64,000 bases of DNA from CAZRWD01 sp964603785 (GCA_964603785.1 CAZRWD010000001.1:248001-312000); one strand, 5' to 3'; shown: positions 34,860-43,490, counted from the stretch's first letter. Notes: generated from the sequence alone by a model not told the origin. A program made the numbers and translations.

Positions 34860-36200
34860 TCAGTCCGATATCCTCCAGACAGCCAGGGAGTCGCTCCCGC
34901 AGATGACCGGGTGGGGGCTGCGGAAGCCCGCGGCGAAGACGAGGTCGTCACCCGCCTCCTCCAGGAGCCGCCCGTACTGGCAGGGGAACAGGGAGAGCCA
35001 TCCGGCCCTCTCGGCGATCCACGGCCATCCCTCCATCCCCGGTCCCGGAAGGCGTTCGGGCGTCACCAGCCCGTCGAGGTCGACAACCTCCAGCCCCGTG
35101 ATCCAGGCCAGGGCTCCGATGTCGGCCGCCGCGACGACATCTCCGGGGGCGGCCTCCCCTGCTACGAACAGCGCCGCCGCCACGTCGAGAGATCCGACGT
35201 CGATGGATGCCATGACCCTCCTGTGGCCGAAGAACAGGGCTCCCGGGATCATGGAGCAGAGGAGGGCCACCCGGGGGAACCCGCCCCTTCCGTGCCGCTC
35301 CGCCCACGCGGTGGCGGTGACCGCCGCCGAGGCCAGGAAGGGGACGTAGTAGCGCAGCTGGAACCAGGCGTTCGGCTGTGTCGCCAGAGCCGCCAGCAGG
35401 AGCAGGGGGGCGCAGAGCCCGCCCGGGTTCCTCCTCCGGAGGAGCCGGGAGCATCCGAGCGCCGAGAACGGCAGCATGAGGGGACCGGCCAGGACCAGGC
35501 GGGGGACCAGCGGCGGCAGCGTGCGGAGGATGCCGCCCAGGGCCGCGCTCTTCGCGTGGAAAGTGGAGGGCAGCATGCTGCCTGACACGGTCAGGTTCCA
35601 TGACGCCCATGCGCCTCCTGCGACCGCCGCCGGGAGGAGGATGCGGACGAGCCTGCCGGGTGTACGACGGGCTCTCCAGAGCAGGGGCAGGGCGAGCACG
35701 GCCATCTCGGGCCGGGCCAGGAGGCCGGCCGCCAGGAGCAGCCCGTCGGTCAGGCCCGTCCCGGTCCCGTCGACCAGGCGCCTGGTGAGGAGCACTGCGA
35801 GAAGCGCCGCGAGAGCCGTCTCCATCCCGCTCGATGCGTGCAGGATGAACGGGCCGCAGAGTGCCAGGACCATGCCCGCTCCGCCCGCCGCGGCGGCGGC
35901 CAGGGCTCCGAAGGCGACGGACATGGCCATGATCGCCGTCACTCCCGCAGATCCTCCCGCAGTCGAGGCCAGCGCGGAGAAGGGAAGCCAGGCCGGGGCT
36001 GTCAGACCCGTTGACGGCCTGCCGGGGGAGAACTCCATGAAGCCGCCGTGGGCGAGGTTCCTGCCGAAGACCAGGTGGATGTATGTATCGTCGAGAGGCG
36101 CCACGCCCCCCGGCGACAGGAGCATCGGGACCAGCGCCACCACCGCCGCGGCGAGGGCGGCTGCCGCGGGATACGGAACGATGGAATCCGGAGGCTTCAT
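34860..36200 (-). CDS. Polytopic membrane protein, GT-C glycosyltransferase-like
   Basis: A 446-residue protein with about nine to eleven hydrophobic segments. An early acidic loop LDDTYIHLVFGRNLAHGG sits after the first helix; an acidic pair there is the usual catalytic site of GT-C (ArnT/mannosyltransferase-like) enzymes that use lipid-phosphate sugars. FHAKSAALGG and WFQLRYYVPFLASA follow. The soluble C-terminus has VVAAADIGALAWITGLEVVDLDGL. The ATG at 36200 has no good ribosome site and shares CATG with the divergent SGNH lipoprotein gene, so its exact start is doubtful. The acceptor is unknown. Confidence 0.6.
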   Translation of the reverse strand: MKPPDSIVPYPAAAALAAAVVALVPMLLSPGGVAPLDDTYIHLVFGRNLAHGGFMEFSPGRPSTGLTAPAWLPFSALASTAGGSAGVTAIMAMSVAFGALAAAAAGGAGMVLALCGPFILHASSGMETALAALLAVLLTRRLVDGTGTGLTDGLLLAAGLLARPEMAVLALPLLWRARRTPGRLVRILLPAAVAGGAWASWNLTVSGSMLPSTFHAKSAALGGILRTLPPLVPRLVLAGPLMLPFSALGCSRLLRRRNPGGLCAPLLLLAALATQPNAWFQLRYYVPFLASAAVTATAWAERHGRGGFPRVALLCSMIPGALFFGHRRVMASIDVGSLDVAAALFVAGEAAPGDVVAAADIGALAWITGLEVVDLDGLVTPERLPGPGMEGWPWIAERAGWLSLFPCQYGRLLEEAGDDLVFAAGFRSPHPVICGSDSLAVWRISD

Positions 36201-37314
36201 GACGAGGGTTCTGTTCAGATGCCTCACGGCCGTCAAGGCCCCCTCCTGCATTGCGATCATGCTGGCCTCGGCCTCGTGCGGCGGGAATCCGGAGGCCCCC
36301 CCCGCACCGTCGTCGATCCTCGCCACCCTCGACACGAGGGCGCCCGAAGCCCTCGGCGCCGAACCCGACTCGTGCCTCCTGTCGGCCGTCCAGGGTGCAG
36401 ACACGCTGCGGGTCACCACCGGGTTGTCCTCCGGCCGCACCCCGGTCCTGATGGAGGGTCTCTCCGAGGGCGGCTGCATGCTCGGTGCGGTCTTCGAGAG
36501 CATGGATTCGGTGATCGCGGAGGGCGGCGCCGGCGGCTTCCTCCCGCCGGGCGACACGGTCCCGGTCGAACTGCGGGTCCGCTTCGACGCCCCGCCCGGG
36601 GTTTTCGCGGTCGATGCGTCCTGGTGGTGGCAGCAGGGTGCCGACCCCCCGGAATCGGTCCTGTTCGTGGGCAACAGCTACACGCAGGCGAACGGCGGCC
36701 TGGACAGCATCCTCACCGGGCTGGTCCTGTCGGAGGATCCCGGATCCGACTTCCATGCCGAGATGATCGCGTTCGGGGGATACACCCTCGAGGACCACTG
36801 GAACAGCGCAGCCACGATGGCCATGATCGCGAGGGGCGGATGGGACCTGGTCGTGCTACAGGAGCAGAGCACGCGCCCCGTGACCGATCCGGAGCTGATG
36901 TACGAGTATGCCGGGCTGATGGCGGAGGCGATAGTGCAGGCGGGAGGAAGGCCGGGCTTCTTCATGACCTGGGCCAGGGAGAACGATCCCGCGATGATCG
37001 ACCCTCTCTCGGAAGCCTACTTCCATGCCGGAGCCCTCACGGACGGCATGGTCTCCCCGGCGGGGCTGGCCTGGGCGGCGGTCAGGGCGGGGAGCCCGCT
37101 GTTCGAGCTCTACGAACCGGATGGCAGCCATCCGAACCTGCGGGGCACATATCTCGTTGTCTGCACGATGTACGCGGCGATCACGGGCGCGAGCCCCGTC
37201 GGAGCGACCTACACCAACGATCCGACGATGACCCCGGGCGACATGCTGATGCTTCAGGAGACCGCCTGGGAGGCCGTGCAGGCGTACGGCCCCCCGGACT
37301 GGCGCCATTTCTGA
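36199..37314 (+). CDS. SGNH/GDSL-type hydrolase lipoprotein
   Basis: 371 residues. Signal peptide and lipobox MLASASC, a ~110-residue N-terminal beta-rich domain, then a hydrolase domain from ~150. Block I is VLFVGNSYTQANGG (the Ser of GNS is the nucleophile), a later block is DLVVLQEQSTRP, and the catalytic Asp-His pair is in PDGSHPNLRGTYL. SGNH hydrolases of this sort (DUF4886-like) remove ester or acetyl groups, often from polysaccharides. ATG at 36199 with GGAGGC 5 bases upstream, a strong site. Exported, probably outer-membrane anchored. Substrate unknown. Confidence 0.75.
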   Translation: MTRVLFRCLTAVKAPSCIAIMLASASCGGNPEAPPAPSSILATLDTRAPEALGAEPDSCLLSAVQGADTLRVTTGLSSGRTPVLMEGLSEGGCMLGAVFESMDSVIAEGGAGGFLPPGDTVPVELRVRFDAPPGVFAVDASWWWQQGADPPESVLFVGNSYTQANGGLDSILTGLVLSEDPGSDFHAEMIAFGGYTLEDHWNSAATMAMIARGGWDLVVLQEQSTRPVTDPELMYEYAGLMAEAIVQAGGRPGFFMTWARENDPAMIDPLSEAYFHAGALTDGMVSPAGLAWAAVRAGSPLFELYEPDGSHPNLRGTYLVVCTMYAAITGASPVGATYTNDPTMTPGDMLMLQETAWEAVQAYGPPDWRHF

Positions 37315-37337
37315 TCTGGCACATCCGGTCCCGTGAG

Positions 37338-37346
37338 TGGTATAGC
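37338..37346 (+). promoter_or_regulatory. Extended -10 promoter candidate for the lipoprotein at 37366
   Basis: TGGTATAGC followed by TTC: a TGn extension and a TATA-type -10, 20 bases before the start codon. The matching -35 position has only TGGCAC at an 18-base spacing, so this is a modest candidate. Confidence 0.35.
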
Positions 37347-37365
37347 TTCCCGGGAGGTTCGAACG

Positions 37366-37995
37366 ATGAAGAACATGGTTCCCGCCGCAGCGGTGCTGCT
37401 GCTGACTGCGGCATGCGACCTGAGCGACCCCCTCGGTCTCGGCAGGCTCTCCTTCACCCTGGGCGGAACGGATGACTTCACCGTCTGCGGAATCGTCCTG
37501 GACAGCCTCGATTCGCTGGATCCCCTGCAGGTGCTGGATGTCGTCGAGATGTGGTCACAGGGCGAGGCCCCGGTGGACCTGGTGCTCGACATCGGCATAC
37601 GGAACCCCAATACGGGGGCGGCGGGCCTGGTGCTGACCGCCGCGACCATCGTCAGCATGCCGTGGGACCTCTACATGGACGCCACGGACGACGAGGGCTT
37701 CGACTCGACATGGGTAGCCTCCGGGGTCCTCCTCGATCCCTTCGAGGTGCCGGGAGACAGCTCGACGGTCTATCTGCCGCTGGATGTAAGCTTCGACGCC
37801 TTCGCGGTCCTGTCCCTGCTCGATCCGCTCGACTTCATAGAGCTCATGCTGGCAGTTGGGGGGATCGACGGCGACCTGAGGGACGAGGACCATCTGGGCA
37901 GGCTGCTCCTCCGGATCGAGCCCTCGGTGGATACGCCGTTCGGACCCATAGACTATCCCGATCCCGTCTGGGTCTGGCTGGACTGGTCGGACTGA
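37366..37995 (+). CDS. Lipoprotein of unknown function
   Basis: A 209-residue lipoprotein with signal peptide MKNMVPAAAVLLLTAA and Cys17. The mature protein is acidic and beta-rich (LVLDIGIRNPNTGAAGLVL). Phrases such as DIGIRNPN and DSSTVYLPLDVSF resemble LEA-type/WHy-like sandwich domains, which also start from conserved N-P-N turns, but the match is weak. ATG at 37366 with GGGAGG 8 bases upstream. It stands alone between the SGNH lipoprotein and kbl. Confidence 0.65.
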   Translation: MKNMVPAAAVLLLTAACDLSDPLGLGRLSFTLGGTDDFTVCGIVLDSLDSLDPLQVLDVVEMWSQGEAPVDLVLDIGIRNPNTGAAGLVLTAATIVSMPWDLYMDATDDEGFDSTWVASGVLLDPFEVPGDSSTVYLPLDVSFDAFAVLSLLDPLDFIELMLAVGGIDGDLRDEDHLGRLLLRIEPSVDTPFGPIDYPDPVWVWLDWSD

Positions 37996-38004
37996 CGGGG
38001 GCAC

Positions 38005-38033
38005 TTTTCCGGGGCGTCCGCCCGCGGTAGATT
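38005..38033 (+). promoter_or_regulatory. Promoter candidate for kbl
   Basis: TTTTCC (38005-38010), a 17-base spacer and TAGATT (38028-38033) followed by CG. The -10 fits the local pattern and the -35 is poor. The start codon is 88 bases downstream, and a GGGGAG/CTCCCC hairpin with a long C-run (about 38057-38078) lies in the leader. Confidence 0.35.
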
Positions 38034-38121
38034 CGCTCGTTGCTTCCCATGGATGCGGGGAGGGTTCTCCCCCCCCCCGTGGTCCCTCTCCACCACCAGC
38101 CGACTCGAAAGGCGGACTGAC

Positions 38122-39363
38122 ATGTCGAGGAAGATCTTCGATGACCTCGCGGGGCTCATCGAGAGCAAGAGGAAGGACGGCCTCTACAAGGAGGAGCGCA
38201 TAATCGAGTCCCACCAGGGGGCCGAGATCGAGGTGGGCGGCAGGAAGGTGCTCAACTTCTGCGCCAACAACTACCTCGGCCTGTCGAGCCACCCGGAGGT
38301 CCTCCGGGCCGCGAAGGAGACGGTCGACAGGCGCGGCTACGGCATGTCCAGCGTGCGGTTCATCTGCGGCACGCAGGACATCCACAAGGAGCTGGAGAGG
38401 AAGGTCAGCGAGTTCCTGGGAACCGAGGACACGATCCTCTACTGCGCATGCTTCGACGCCAACGGCGGCGTGTTCGAGCCGTTCCTCGACCAGGACTGCG
38501 CCATCATAGCCGACCAGCTCAACCACGCCTCGATAATCGACGGCGTGAGGCTCTGCAAGGCGAAGAGGTTCGTCTACTCCCACATCAACATGGGCCCGGG
38601 CAGCTACGTGTTCGACAGCAAGGATCTCCCGGGTCTCGAGGGGGTCCTGGCGAACCCCGAGGTCAGGGCCTGCAAGTACCGGATGATCGCGACGGACGGC
38701 GTCTTCAGCATGAACGGCGACCTGGCCCCGCTGGACAGGATCTGCGAGCTGGCGGAGAAGTACGATGCCCTCGTGATGGTCGACGACAGCCATGCATCCG
38801 GCTTCGTGGGCAGGACCGGGCGGGGCACGCACGAATACTTCGGCGTGATGGACAAGGTGGACCTCATCACCACGACCTTCGGGAAGGCCCTGGGCGGCGC
38901 GAGCGGCGGATGCACCAGCGGCCGGGCCGTGATGATCGACTGGTTGAGACAGGTCTCGAGGCCCTACCTCTTCTCGAACACCCTGGCCCCCAGCGTGGTG
39001 GGGGGCACCCTGAAGGTCCTGGAGCTCCTCTCGTCCTCGACCGAGCTGAGGGACAGGGTCGAGTGGAACCAGAAGTACTTCCGCAGCGAGATGACCCGGG
39101 CAGGGTTCGAGATACTCCCCGGAGACCACCCGATAGTCCCCATCATGTTCACCAGGTTCACCCCGGACGACGCTCCTCTCGCGCAGCAGTTCGCGAAGGA
39201 CATGCTCGCGGAGGGCATCTACGTGACGGGATTCTTCTACCCGGTGGTGGCCAGGGGCCAGTCCCGCATCCGGGTGCAGCTCTCGGCGGCGCACACGAAG
39301 GATCATGTCGACAAGGCCATCGCCGCCTTCGTCAAGGTGGGGAGGAAGCACGGCGTGATCTGA
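38122..39363 (+). CDS. kbl: Glycine C-acetyltransferase (2-amino-3-ketobutyrate CoA ligase)
   Basis: A 413-residue PLP enzyme of the alpha-oxoamine synthase family. Kbl joins glycine and acetyl-CoA reversibly to 2-amino-3-ketobutyrate in threonine breakdown. Seen: NFCANNYLGLSSHPEV, the adenine/PLP region GMSSVRFICGTQDIHKELE, NHASIIDG, VDDSHASGFVG, and the PLP-binding Lys in TTTFGKALGGASGG. RFICGTQDIHKELE favours Kbl over BioF. The ATG at 38122 has AAGGCGG upstream. No threonine dehydrogenase gene is adjacent, so a BioF-like role is the main alternative. Confidence 0.88.
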   Translation: MSRKIFDDLAGLIESKRKDGLYKEERIIESHQGAEIEVGGRKVLNFCANNYLGLSSHPEVLRAAKETVDRRGYGMSSVRFICGTQDIHKELERKVSEFLGTEDTILYCACFDANGGVFEPFLDQDCAIIADQLNHASIIDGVRLCKAKRFVYSHINMGPGSYVFDSKDLPGLEGVLANPEVRACKYRMIATDGVFSMNGDLAPLDRICELAEKYDALVMVDDSHASGFVGRTGRGTHEYFGVMDKVDLITTTFGKALGGASGGCTSGRAVMIDWLRQVSRPYLFSNTLAPSVVGGTLKVLELLSSSTELRDRVEWNQKYFRSEMTRAGFEILPGDHPIVPIMFTRFTPDDAPLAQQFAKDMLAEGIYVTGFFYPVVARGQSRIRVQLSAAHTKDHVDKAIAAFVKVGRKHGVI

Positions 39364-39392
39364 CGCCGCCTCCACGGCGGACATCCGACCCT

Positions 39393-39416
39393 CGCGGCGG
39401 GCTCCTGCCCGCCGCG
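39393..39416 (+). terminator. Terminator-like hairpin after kbl
   Basis: CGCGGCGGGC-TCCT-GCCCGCCGCG, a perfect 10-bp stem 30 bases past the kbl stop; no T-run follows. Confidence 0.6.
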
Positions 39417-39546
39417 CCAGCTCCCGGGGCGGGGCTGCGGGCCGCGATGGCGCCATGCTGTGATCGAGTGCGGGATGACGGCGGGCGGCCTCCCGGTCGT
39501 CCCGAAGGGCGGGCAGGACGGGGGAGGGGACGGCCGGGCCGCCGGG

Positions 39547-39555
39547 TGATATCTT
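39547..39555 (+). promoter_or_regulatory. Extended -10 promoter candidate for the Cys-tail/radical SAM operon
   Basis: TGATATCTT followed by CGA: TGn extension plus TATCTT, the same TATCTT-CGA seen before the diguanylate cyclase gene. No recognisable -35. It lies 48 bases before the first gene of the operon. Confidence 0.4.
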
Positions 39556-39602
39556 CGACGGGTGCGCGGCTGTTCCGGAAACCACCCGGGAGGATCGGCC
39601 AG

Positions 39603-40148
39603 ATGGCTGCTTCAACGCACCAGTGTCCCAACTGCGGCGGGAGCCTGGGCTCGTCCCGGGCGGGGATCGTGGTCTGCAGGTACTGCGGGTCCTCCGTGAC
39701 CGTAACGGCTCCGGCTGCCGGGCGGGACCCGGAGGAGGTGCGCGAGCTCACCCCCGAGGTCCGCGAGGAGATCGGCAGGCTCCTGTCCGAAAGGCAGTAC
39801 GTCGCTGCCATAGGCGCCTACCGCACATGCACGAACGAACCCCTGAAGCAGTCGAAGCTGGCCGTGGACTCCATCGCCGCGGACATGGGCCTCGACGTGT
39901 CGAAGATGTCGGGACCGCCCTGGTCCTGCCTGCTCATCGTTATCGGTTTCCTGGCCTGGATGGGTCTCCTGGCCGTCAGCCCGTTCGCGGTGGAGCGCTA
40001 TGCCCCGGGGATACTGGGACCCGGCGTCACGGATTCGCAGATCGAGACCCTGCAGGCCCTGGTGCCCATGTTCCTCGTCATCCTGTCGCTGGTGATCTTC
40101 TTCGCCCTGCTTCTGAGGAAGAAGGAGAAGCCGGGGCGAGGCGAATGA
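39603..40148 (+). CDS. Zinc-ribbon membrane protein, first gene of the radical SAM operon
   Basis: A 181-residue protein. The N-terminal zinc ribbon CPNCGGSLGSS...VVCRYCGSS (residues ~8-30) is followed by a charged helical stretch (EEVRELTPEVREEIGRLL), then two membrane helices (SCLLIVIGFLAWMGLLAV; VPMFLVILSLVIFFALLL) and a basic end. The ATG at 39603 has GGGAGGA 8 bases upstream. The next gene has the same elements in reverse order. Both precede the Cys-tailed membrane protein and its putative maturase, so they may be helper subunits. Not assignable to a named family. Confidence 0.7.
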   Translation: MAASTHQCPNCGGSLGSSRAGIVVCRYCGSSVTVTAPAAGRDPEEVRELTPEVREEIGRLLSERQYVAAIGAYRTCTNEPLKQSKLAVDSIAADMGLDVSKMSGPPWSCLLIVIGFLAWMGLLAVSPFAVERYAPGILGPGVTDSQIETLQALVPMFLVILSLVIFFALLLRKKEKPGRGE

Positions 40149-40191
40149 TCGGCGGGCGCCCTTGGGTCGGCGCGGCTGCCGGGAGGATGCC

Positions 40192-40545
40192 GTGAAGACG
40201 ATCGCTCTCGTGATCTGTGCACTCATCGTGCTGCTGGGCCTGGTGTTCCTGATAGCCTCGGCCGAGGGGAGGACCATCCCGCGCCTGATAGCGGGAGGCG
40301 CCCTCACGGCGGTCGGCCTGTTCCTCATCGTCTACATCGCCAGGCGAGGGCACGGCGGAGGAGCCCCGGTAGTGATCGAGCAGAGGATGGATTTCACCGG
40401 GGATGCGTCGCTCGAGGAGCTCAGATGCACCAGCTGCGGCGCGACGCTCACGGGCGAGAGCGTGACGGTGAGGGCCGGGGCCGTCTTCGTCGCCTGTCCC
40501 TACTGCAGGGCCGAGTACCAGATCGAGGAGAAGCCGAAGTGGTAG
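40192..40545 (+). CDS. Small membrane protein with C-terminal zinc ribbon
   Basis: A 117-residue protein: two membrane helices (TIALVICALIVLLGLVFLIA; LIAGGALTAVGLFLIVYIA), a short basic linker and a zinc ribbon CTSCGATL...VACPYCRAEY near residues 80-107. The GTG at 40192 has GGGAGGATG upstream. It overlaps the Cys-tail gene by 7 bases. It mirrors the preceding protein, with the zinc ribbon at the other end. Confidence 0.7.
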   Translation: MKTIALVICALIVLLGLVFLIASAEGRTIPRLIAGGALTAVGLFLIVYIARRGHGGGAPVVIEQRMDFTGDASLEELRCTSCGATLTGESVTVRAGAVFVACPYCRAEYQIEEKPKW

Positions 40546-42143
40546 TGCGGACCGTCGCCGCGCTGCTACTCGCAGCGCCCGCGGCCGTCGCGGCACAGGA
40601 CTACCGTTTCGAGGTGCCCGAGCTCCTCTGCAATCTCTCCCTCGAGGAGGACGCCTCACTCCTCGTCTACTACGAGATAACCTTCAGGTGCTCTCCCGGA
40701 GCCGACCCGATAGACATAGTGGACATCGGCCTCCCCACCGCGGAGTACGCCCTGGAGTCCGTCGCAGCCGAACTGGACGGAGTGGTGCTCGACGGGATAA
40801 GGCGCTCGAGCTACATCGATATCGGTGTCGAGATACCTCTGGGGAGCAATGAGATCCAGCCCGGGGAGACATCGGTCCTGAAGGTCTCCGCGACGAACCC
40901 GCACATGGCCTTCCGGGACGACGTCGACAGCCTCTATGCATCCACGGAATTCTCGCCCACGTGGTTCGACTTCTCCCTGCTGGACGGCCCGACCGAGGTC
41001 GTGATACGGTTCATGTTCCCTCCGGGTGCGGACCCGAATACCGTGCGCCACCACGAGCTGCCCTTCACCGACTCGTGGGTGACCACCGACGGGAGGGTGG
41101 TCTACGAGTGGCGCACCACGAGGATCATGTCCTCGAGCTACTTCATCGGCGTGTCCTATCCGGCCGCCCTGATATCCGGGGAGATCCGCGACCATTACGA
41201 TCCCTGGGCGGGCATGCACGCCACCGGGCGCGGCTTCAGGATATCCGAGGGACTGTGCATGGGGGTCTGCTTCGGAGTGACCCCTCTGGCGGTGATCGCC
41301 CTGATCGTCCTGGGGGTGCGGAGCTCCTGGAAGAGGCGGCTCAGATACATGCCGCCGAGGATAGGAGTCGAGGGAGTTGGCATGAAGAGGGGTCTCACGG
41401 CTCCCCAGGCCGCCCTCCTCCTGGAGCTCAGGCTGGAGAAGGTCACGGGGCTGATCCTGTACGGTCTGGTCCTCAAGGAGGCCGTCGAGCTCTCCATCGT
41501 GAACGGGAGGCCCGTCCTCGCCAGGCGCAGCCCGCCGCCGGAAGGGCTCCACGCGTACGAGAAGGACTTCCTGGAGGCCGTGAACGACGGCAGGGCCGGC
41601 GGTGACGCGCTGGACGACGCCAGGCTGGGCAAAACCCTCACCTCCATGGTCGTGGATCTCCAGGAGCGGATGAAGGGGTTCTCGGCGAAGGAGACGAGGG
41701 AGTACTACAGGTCGATCATCTCCGAGGCATGGGAGACGGCGGCGAAGGCAGGCGCCACGGGCGCCGCCGCCGACATCCTGGGCGAGCAGCTGTCCTGGAT
41801 GATGATGGACGACGGCTTCGATTCCAGACTGAGAAGCGTCTCGGCCGATCCCGTCTGGATGAGGCCCGTGACTTTCTCCGGCGGCGCCGGGAGGCTGGCG
41901 GGCGGCCAGGGCGCCATCAGCATCGTCGACTTCTGCGGGCGGATAGCGTCTTCGATCGAGGGTGCGGCGGGCGGTCTGGTCGGTTCGTTCACGTCGCTCA
42001 CGACCAGGGTGACGGCCGTCACGAATCCGATACCGGTCTCGACGAGCCGGGGAACCGGCTCCGGAGGCAGGTCCTCATGCGCCTGCGCATGTGCATGCGC
42101 CTGCGCGGGCTGCGCCTGCGCCTGCGCCGGAGGCGGGAGATGA
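40539..42143 (+). CDS. DUF2207-like membrane protein ending in a Cys-Ala repeat; candidate peptide-modification substrate
   Basis: 534 residues. Signal peptide (VAALLLAAPAAVAAQ), then an extracytoplasmic beta domain (~20-230; LSLEEDASLLVYYEITF) resembling the DUF2207 N-domain. A membrane helix follows (GVTPLAVIALIVLGV), then a cytoplasmic helical domain (KRGLTAPQAALLLELRLEKV) and a low-complexity end. The last 23 or so residues are Ser-Ser, then (Cys-Ala)5-Gly-(Cys-Ala)3-Gly-Gly-Gly-Arg: eight cysteines in an alternating run. GTG at 40539 with GAGGAG upstream. The stop TGA overlaps the ATG of the radical SAM gene, so the two are made together. The tail would lie in the cytoplasm, in reach of the maturase. 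Confidence 0.8.
   Translation: MVVRTVAALLLAAPAAVAAQDYRFEVPELLCNLSLEEDASLLVYYEITFRCSPGADPIDIVDIGLPTAEYALESVAAELDGVVLDGIRRSSYIDIGVEIPLGSNEIQPGETSVLKVSATNPHMAFRDDVDSLYASTEFSPTWFDFSLLDGPTEVVIRFMFPPGADPNTVRHHELPFTDSWVTTDGRVVYEWRTTRIMSSSYFIGVSYPAALISGEIRDHYDPWAGMHATGRGFRISEGLCMGVCFGVTPLAVIALIVLGVRSSWKRRLRYMPPRIGVEGVGMKRGLTAPQAALLLELRLEKVTGLILYGLVLKEAVELSIVNGRPVLARRSPPPEGLHAYEKDFLEAVNDGRAGGDALDDARLGKTLTSMVVDLQERMKGFSAKETREYYRSIISEAWETAAKAGATGAAADILGEQLSWMMMDDGFDSRLRSVSADPVWMRPVTFSGGAGRLAGGQGAISIVDFCGRIASSIEGAAGGLVGSFTSLTTRVTAVTNPIPVSTSRGTGSGGRSSCACACACACAGCACACAGGGR
42078..42129 (+). repeat. TGCGCC-type hexamer repeat encoding the Cys-Ala tail
   Basis: Eight near-identical TGC/TGT-GCN hexamers, broken once by GGC. 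Codons vary (GCC, GCA, GCG; one TGT), so selection on the protein rather than recent slippage alone maintains it. The alternating purine-pyrimidine run could adopt Z-DNA. Confidence 0.7.
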
Positions 42144-43468
42144 GGCTGGGACTGCCGAGGGCCAGACCGATCGCCCCCGCCGGGCTGAGCCACTACCGCA
42201 GGGGGGGCAGGCGGATACACCTGAGGGTGGACAGCTGCGGATCGGGAATCCTCGGGGTGGATGCATCGAGGATACTGCACCTCAACGGCACCGCCTGCGA
42301 CATGGTCTGGCTGGTGCTGGAGGGGCTCCCGCGCGACCAGGCCGTCAGGAGGATGAGGAAGACCTGGAGGGTGTCCCGCGAGACGGCCGAAAAGGACTTC
42401 GACGACATGCGGCGGATCCTCGACGCCTTCGTGGAGGACTCGCCGGTCTGCCCGGTGACCTTCCTCGGGCTGGACCGCCTGGAACCGTTCACCACCCCCG
42501 TCGAGGCCCCCTACAGGGCCGACCTCGCGCTGACCTACCGCTGCAACCTGGACTGCGGCCACTGCTACAACCAGCGACGGGACACGCCGGAGCTCCCCAC
42601 CGGGGACTGGACGACCATCCTGGGGAAGCTCTGGGACAACGGCATCCCCCATGCGGTCTTCACCGGGGGTGAAGCCACCCTCAGACCCGACCTGTCCGAG
42701 CTCGTGGCCTTCGCGGAATCCGTGGGGATGGTCACGGGCCTCCTCACCAACGGCGTGAGGCTGGCGGACGGGGACTACCTCGGATCCCTCGTCGCGGCCG
42801 GACTCGACTACGTCCAGATAACCCTCGAATCCGCCGACGAGGGCGTACACAACTCGATGACGGGCGCCGCGTCGCATGGGCCGACCATGCAGGCGCTGCG
42901 GAACTGCCTGCGGGAAGGCGTCTACACGATAACGAACACGACCCTCACGAAGGCCAATCTCCACACCGCCCGCGCGACGGTGGACCTCCTGGCCTCCCTG
43001 GGTCTGAAGTCCTTCGCCATGAACGGGATGATACACAGCGGGAAGGGCCCGTCCTCCGGCCTGGCCCTGGAGACATGGGAGCTCGCGCCGGCGCTGCGGT
43101 CGATACACGAACAGGCCGAGCGGCTGGGTCTGCGCATGATCTGGTATTCACCCACCAGGTACTGCGAGCTCGACCCCCTGGAACTGGAGCTCGGACCAAA
43201 GAGATGCACGGCGGGACAGTACAACATATGCATCGAGCCGGACGGTTCGGTTCTCCCGTGCCAGAGCTACTACGAGAGCGCCGGCAACATCCTGGCCGAC
43301 GACTGGGACACCATATACAATTCGGGGCTGTTCGATCGCGTCCGATCCCGTGCATGGGTCCCGGAGAAGTGCCGTGACTGCCCCGAACTCCCCCTGTGCG
43401 GGGGCGGGTGTCCTCTCGAAGCGGAGGGTCGGGGTGTGGCCTGTCCGGACATGCTCTCGAATCCCTGA
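42140..43468 (+). CDS. PqqD-like domain/radical SAM/SPASM peptide maturase
   Basis: 442 residues. Residues ~38-100 (ILHLNGTACDMVWLVLEG ... FDDMRRILDAFVED) form a PqqD-like winged helix, the RiPP recognition element. The radical SAM core has the [4Fe-4S] motif CNLDCGHC (Cys135, 139, 142), TGGEATLRPDL and LLTNGVRL. The C-terminal SPASM region (~355-430) has CTAGQYNICIEPDGSVLPC and CRDCPELPLCGGGC, giving Cys ligands for auxiliary clusters. Such enzymes make thioether, C-C or epimer changes in ribosomal peptides. ATG overlaps the upstream stop (ATGA) with GGAGGCGGGAG upstream. The adjacent Cys-Ala tail is the obvious candidate substrate. Heme d1/PqqE-type cofactor roles are the alternative. Confidence 0.88.
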   Translation: MRLGLPRARPIAPAGLSHYRRGGRRIHLRVDSCGSGILGVDASRILHLNGTACDMVWLVLEGLPRDQAVRRMRKTWRVSRETAEKDFDDMRRILDAFVEDSPVCPVTFLGLDRLEPFTTPVEAPYRADLALTYRCNLDCGHCYNQRRDTPELPTGDWTTILGKLWDNGIPHAVFTGGEATLRPDLSELVAFAESVGMVTGLLTNGVRLADGDYLGSLVAAGLDYVQITLESADEGVHNSMTGAASHGPTMQALRNCLREGVYTITNTTLTKANLHTARATVDLLASLGLKSFAMNGMIHSGKGPSSGLALETWELAPALRSIHEQAERLGLRMIWYSPTRYCELDPLELELGPKRCTAGQYNICIEPDGSVLPCQSYYESAGNILADDWDTIYNSGLFDRVRSRAWVPEKCRDCPELPLCGGGCPLEAEGRGVACPDMLSNP

Positions 43469-43490
43469 AGCCTCCCGCGCTGCATGGTCG

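Noticed and set aside
37317..37335. TGGCAC as a sigma-54 -24 element
   Set aside because: No GC-type -12 element at the required spacing.
38057..38078. GGGGAG/CTCCCC hairpin with about ten Cs as a terminator
   Set aside because: Short stem, no T-run, and it lies in the leader of kbl downstream of its probable promoter. It could be a leader structure but nothing supports a function.
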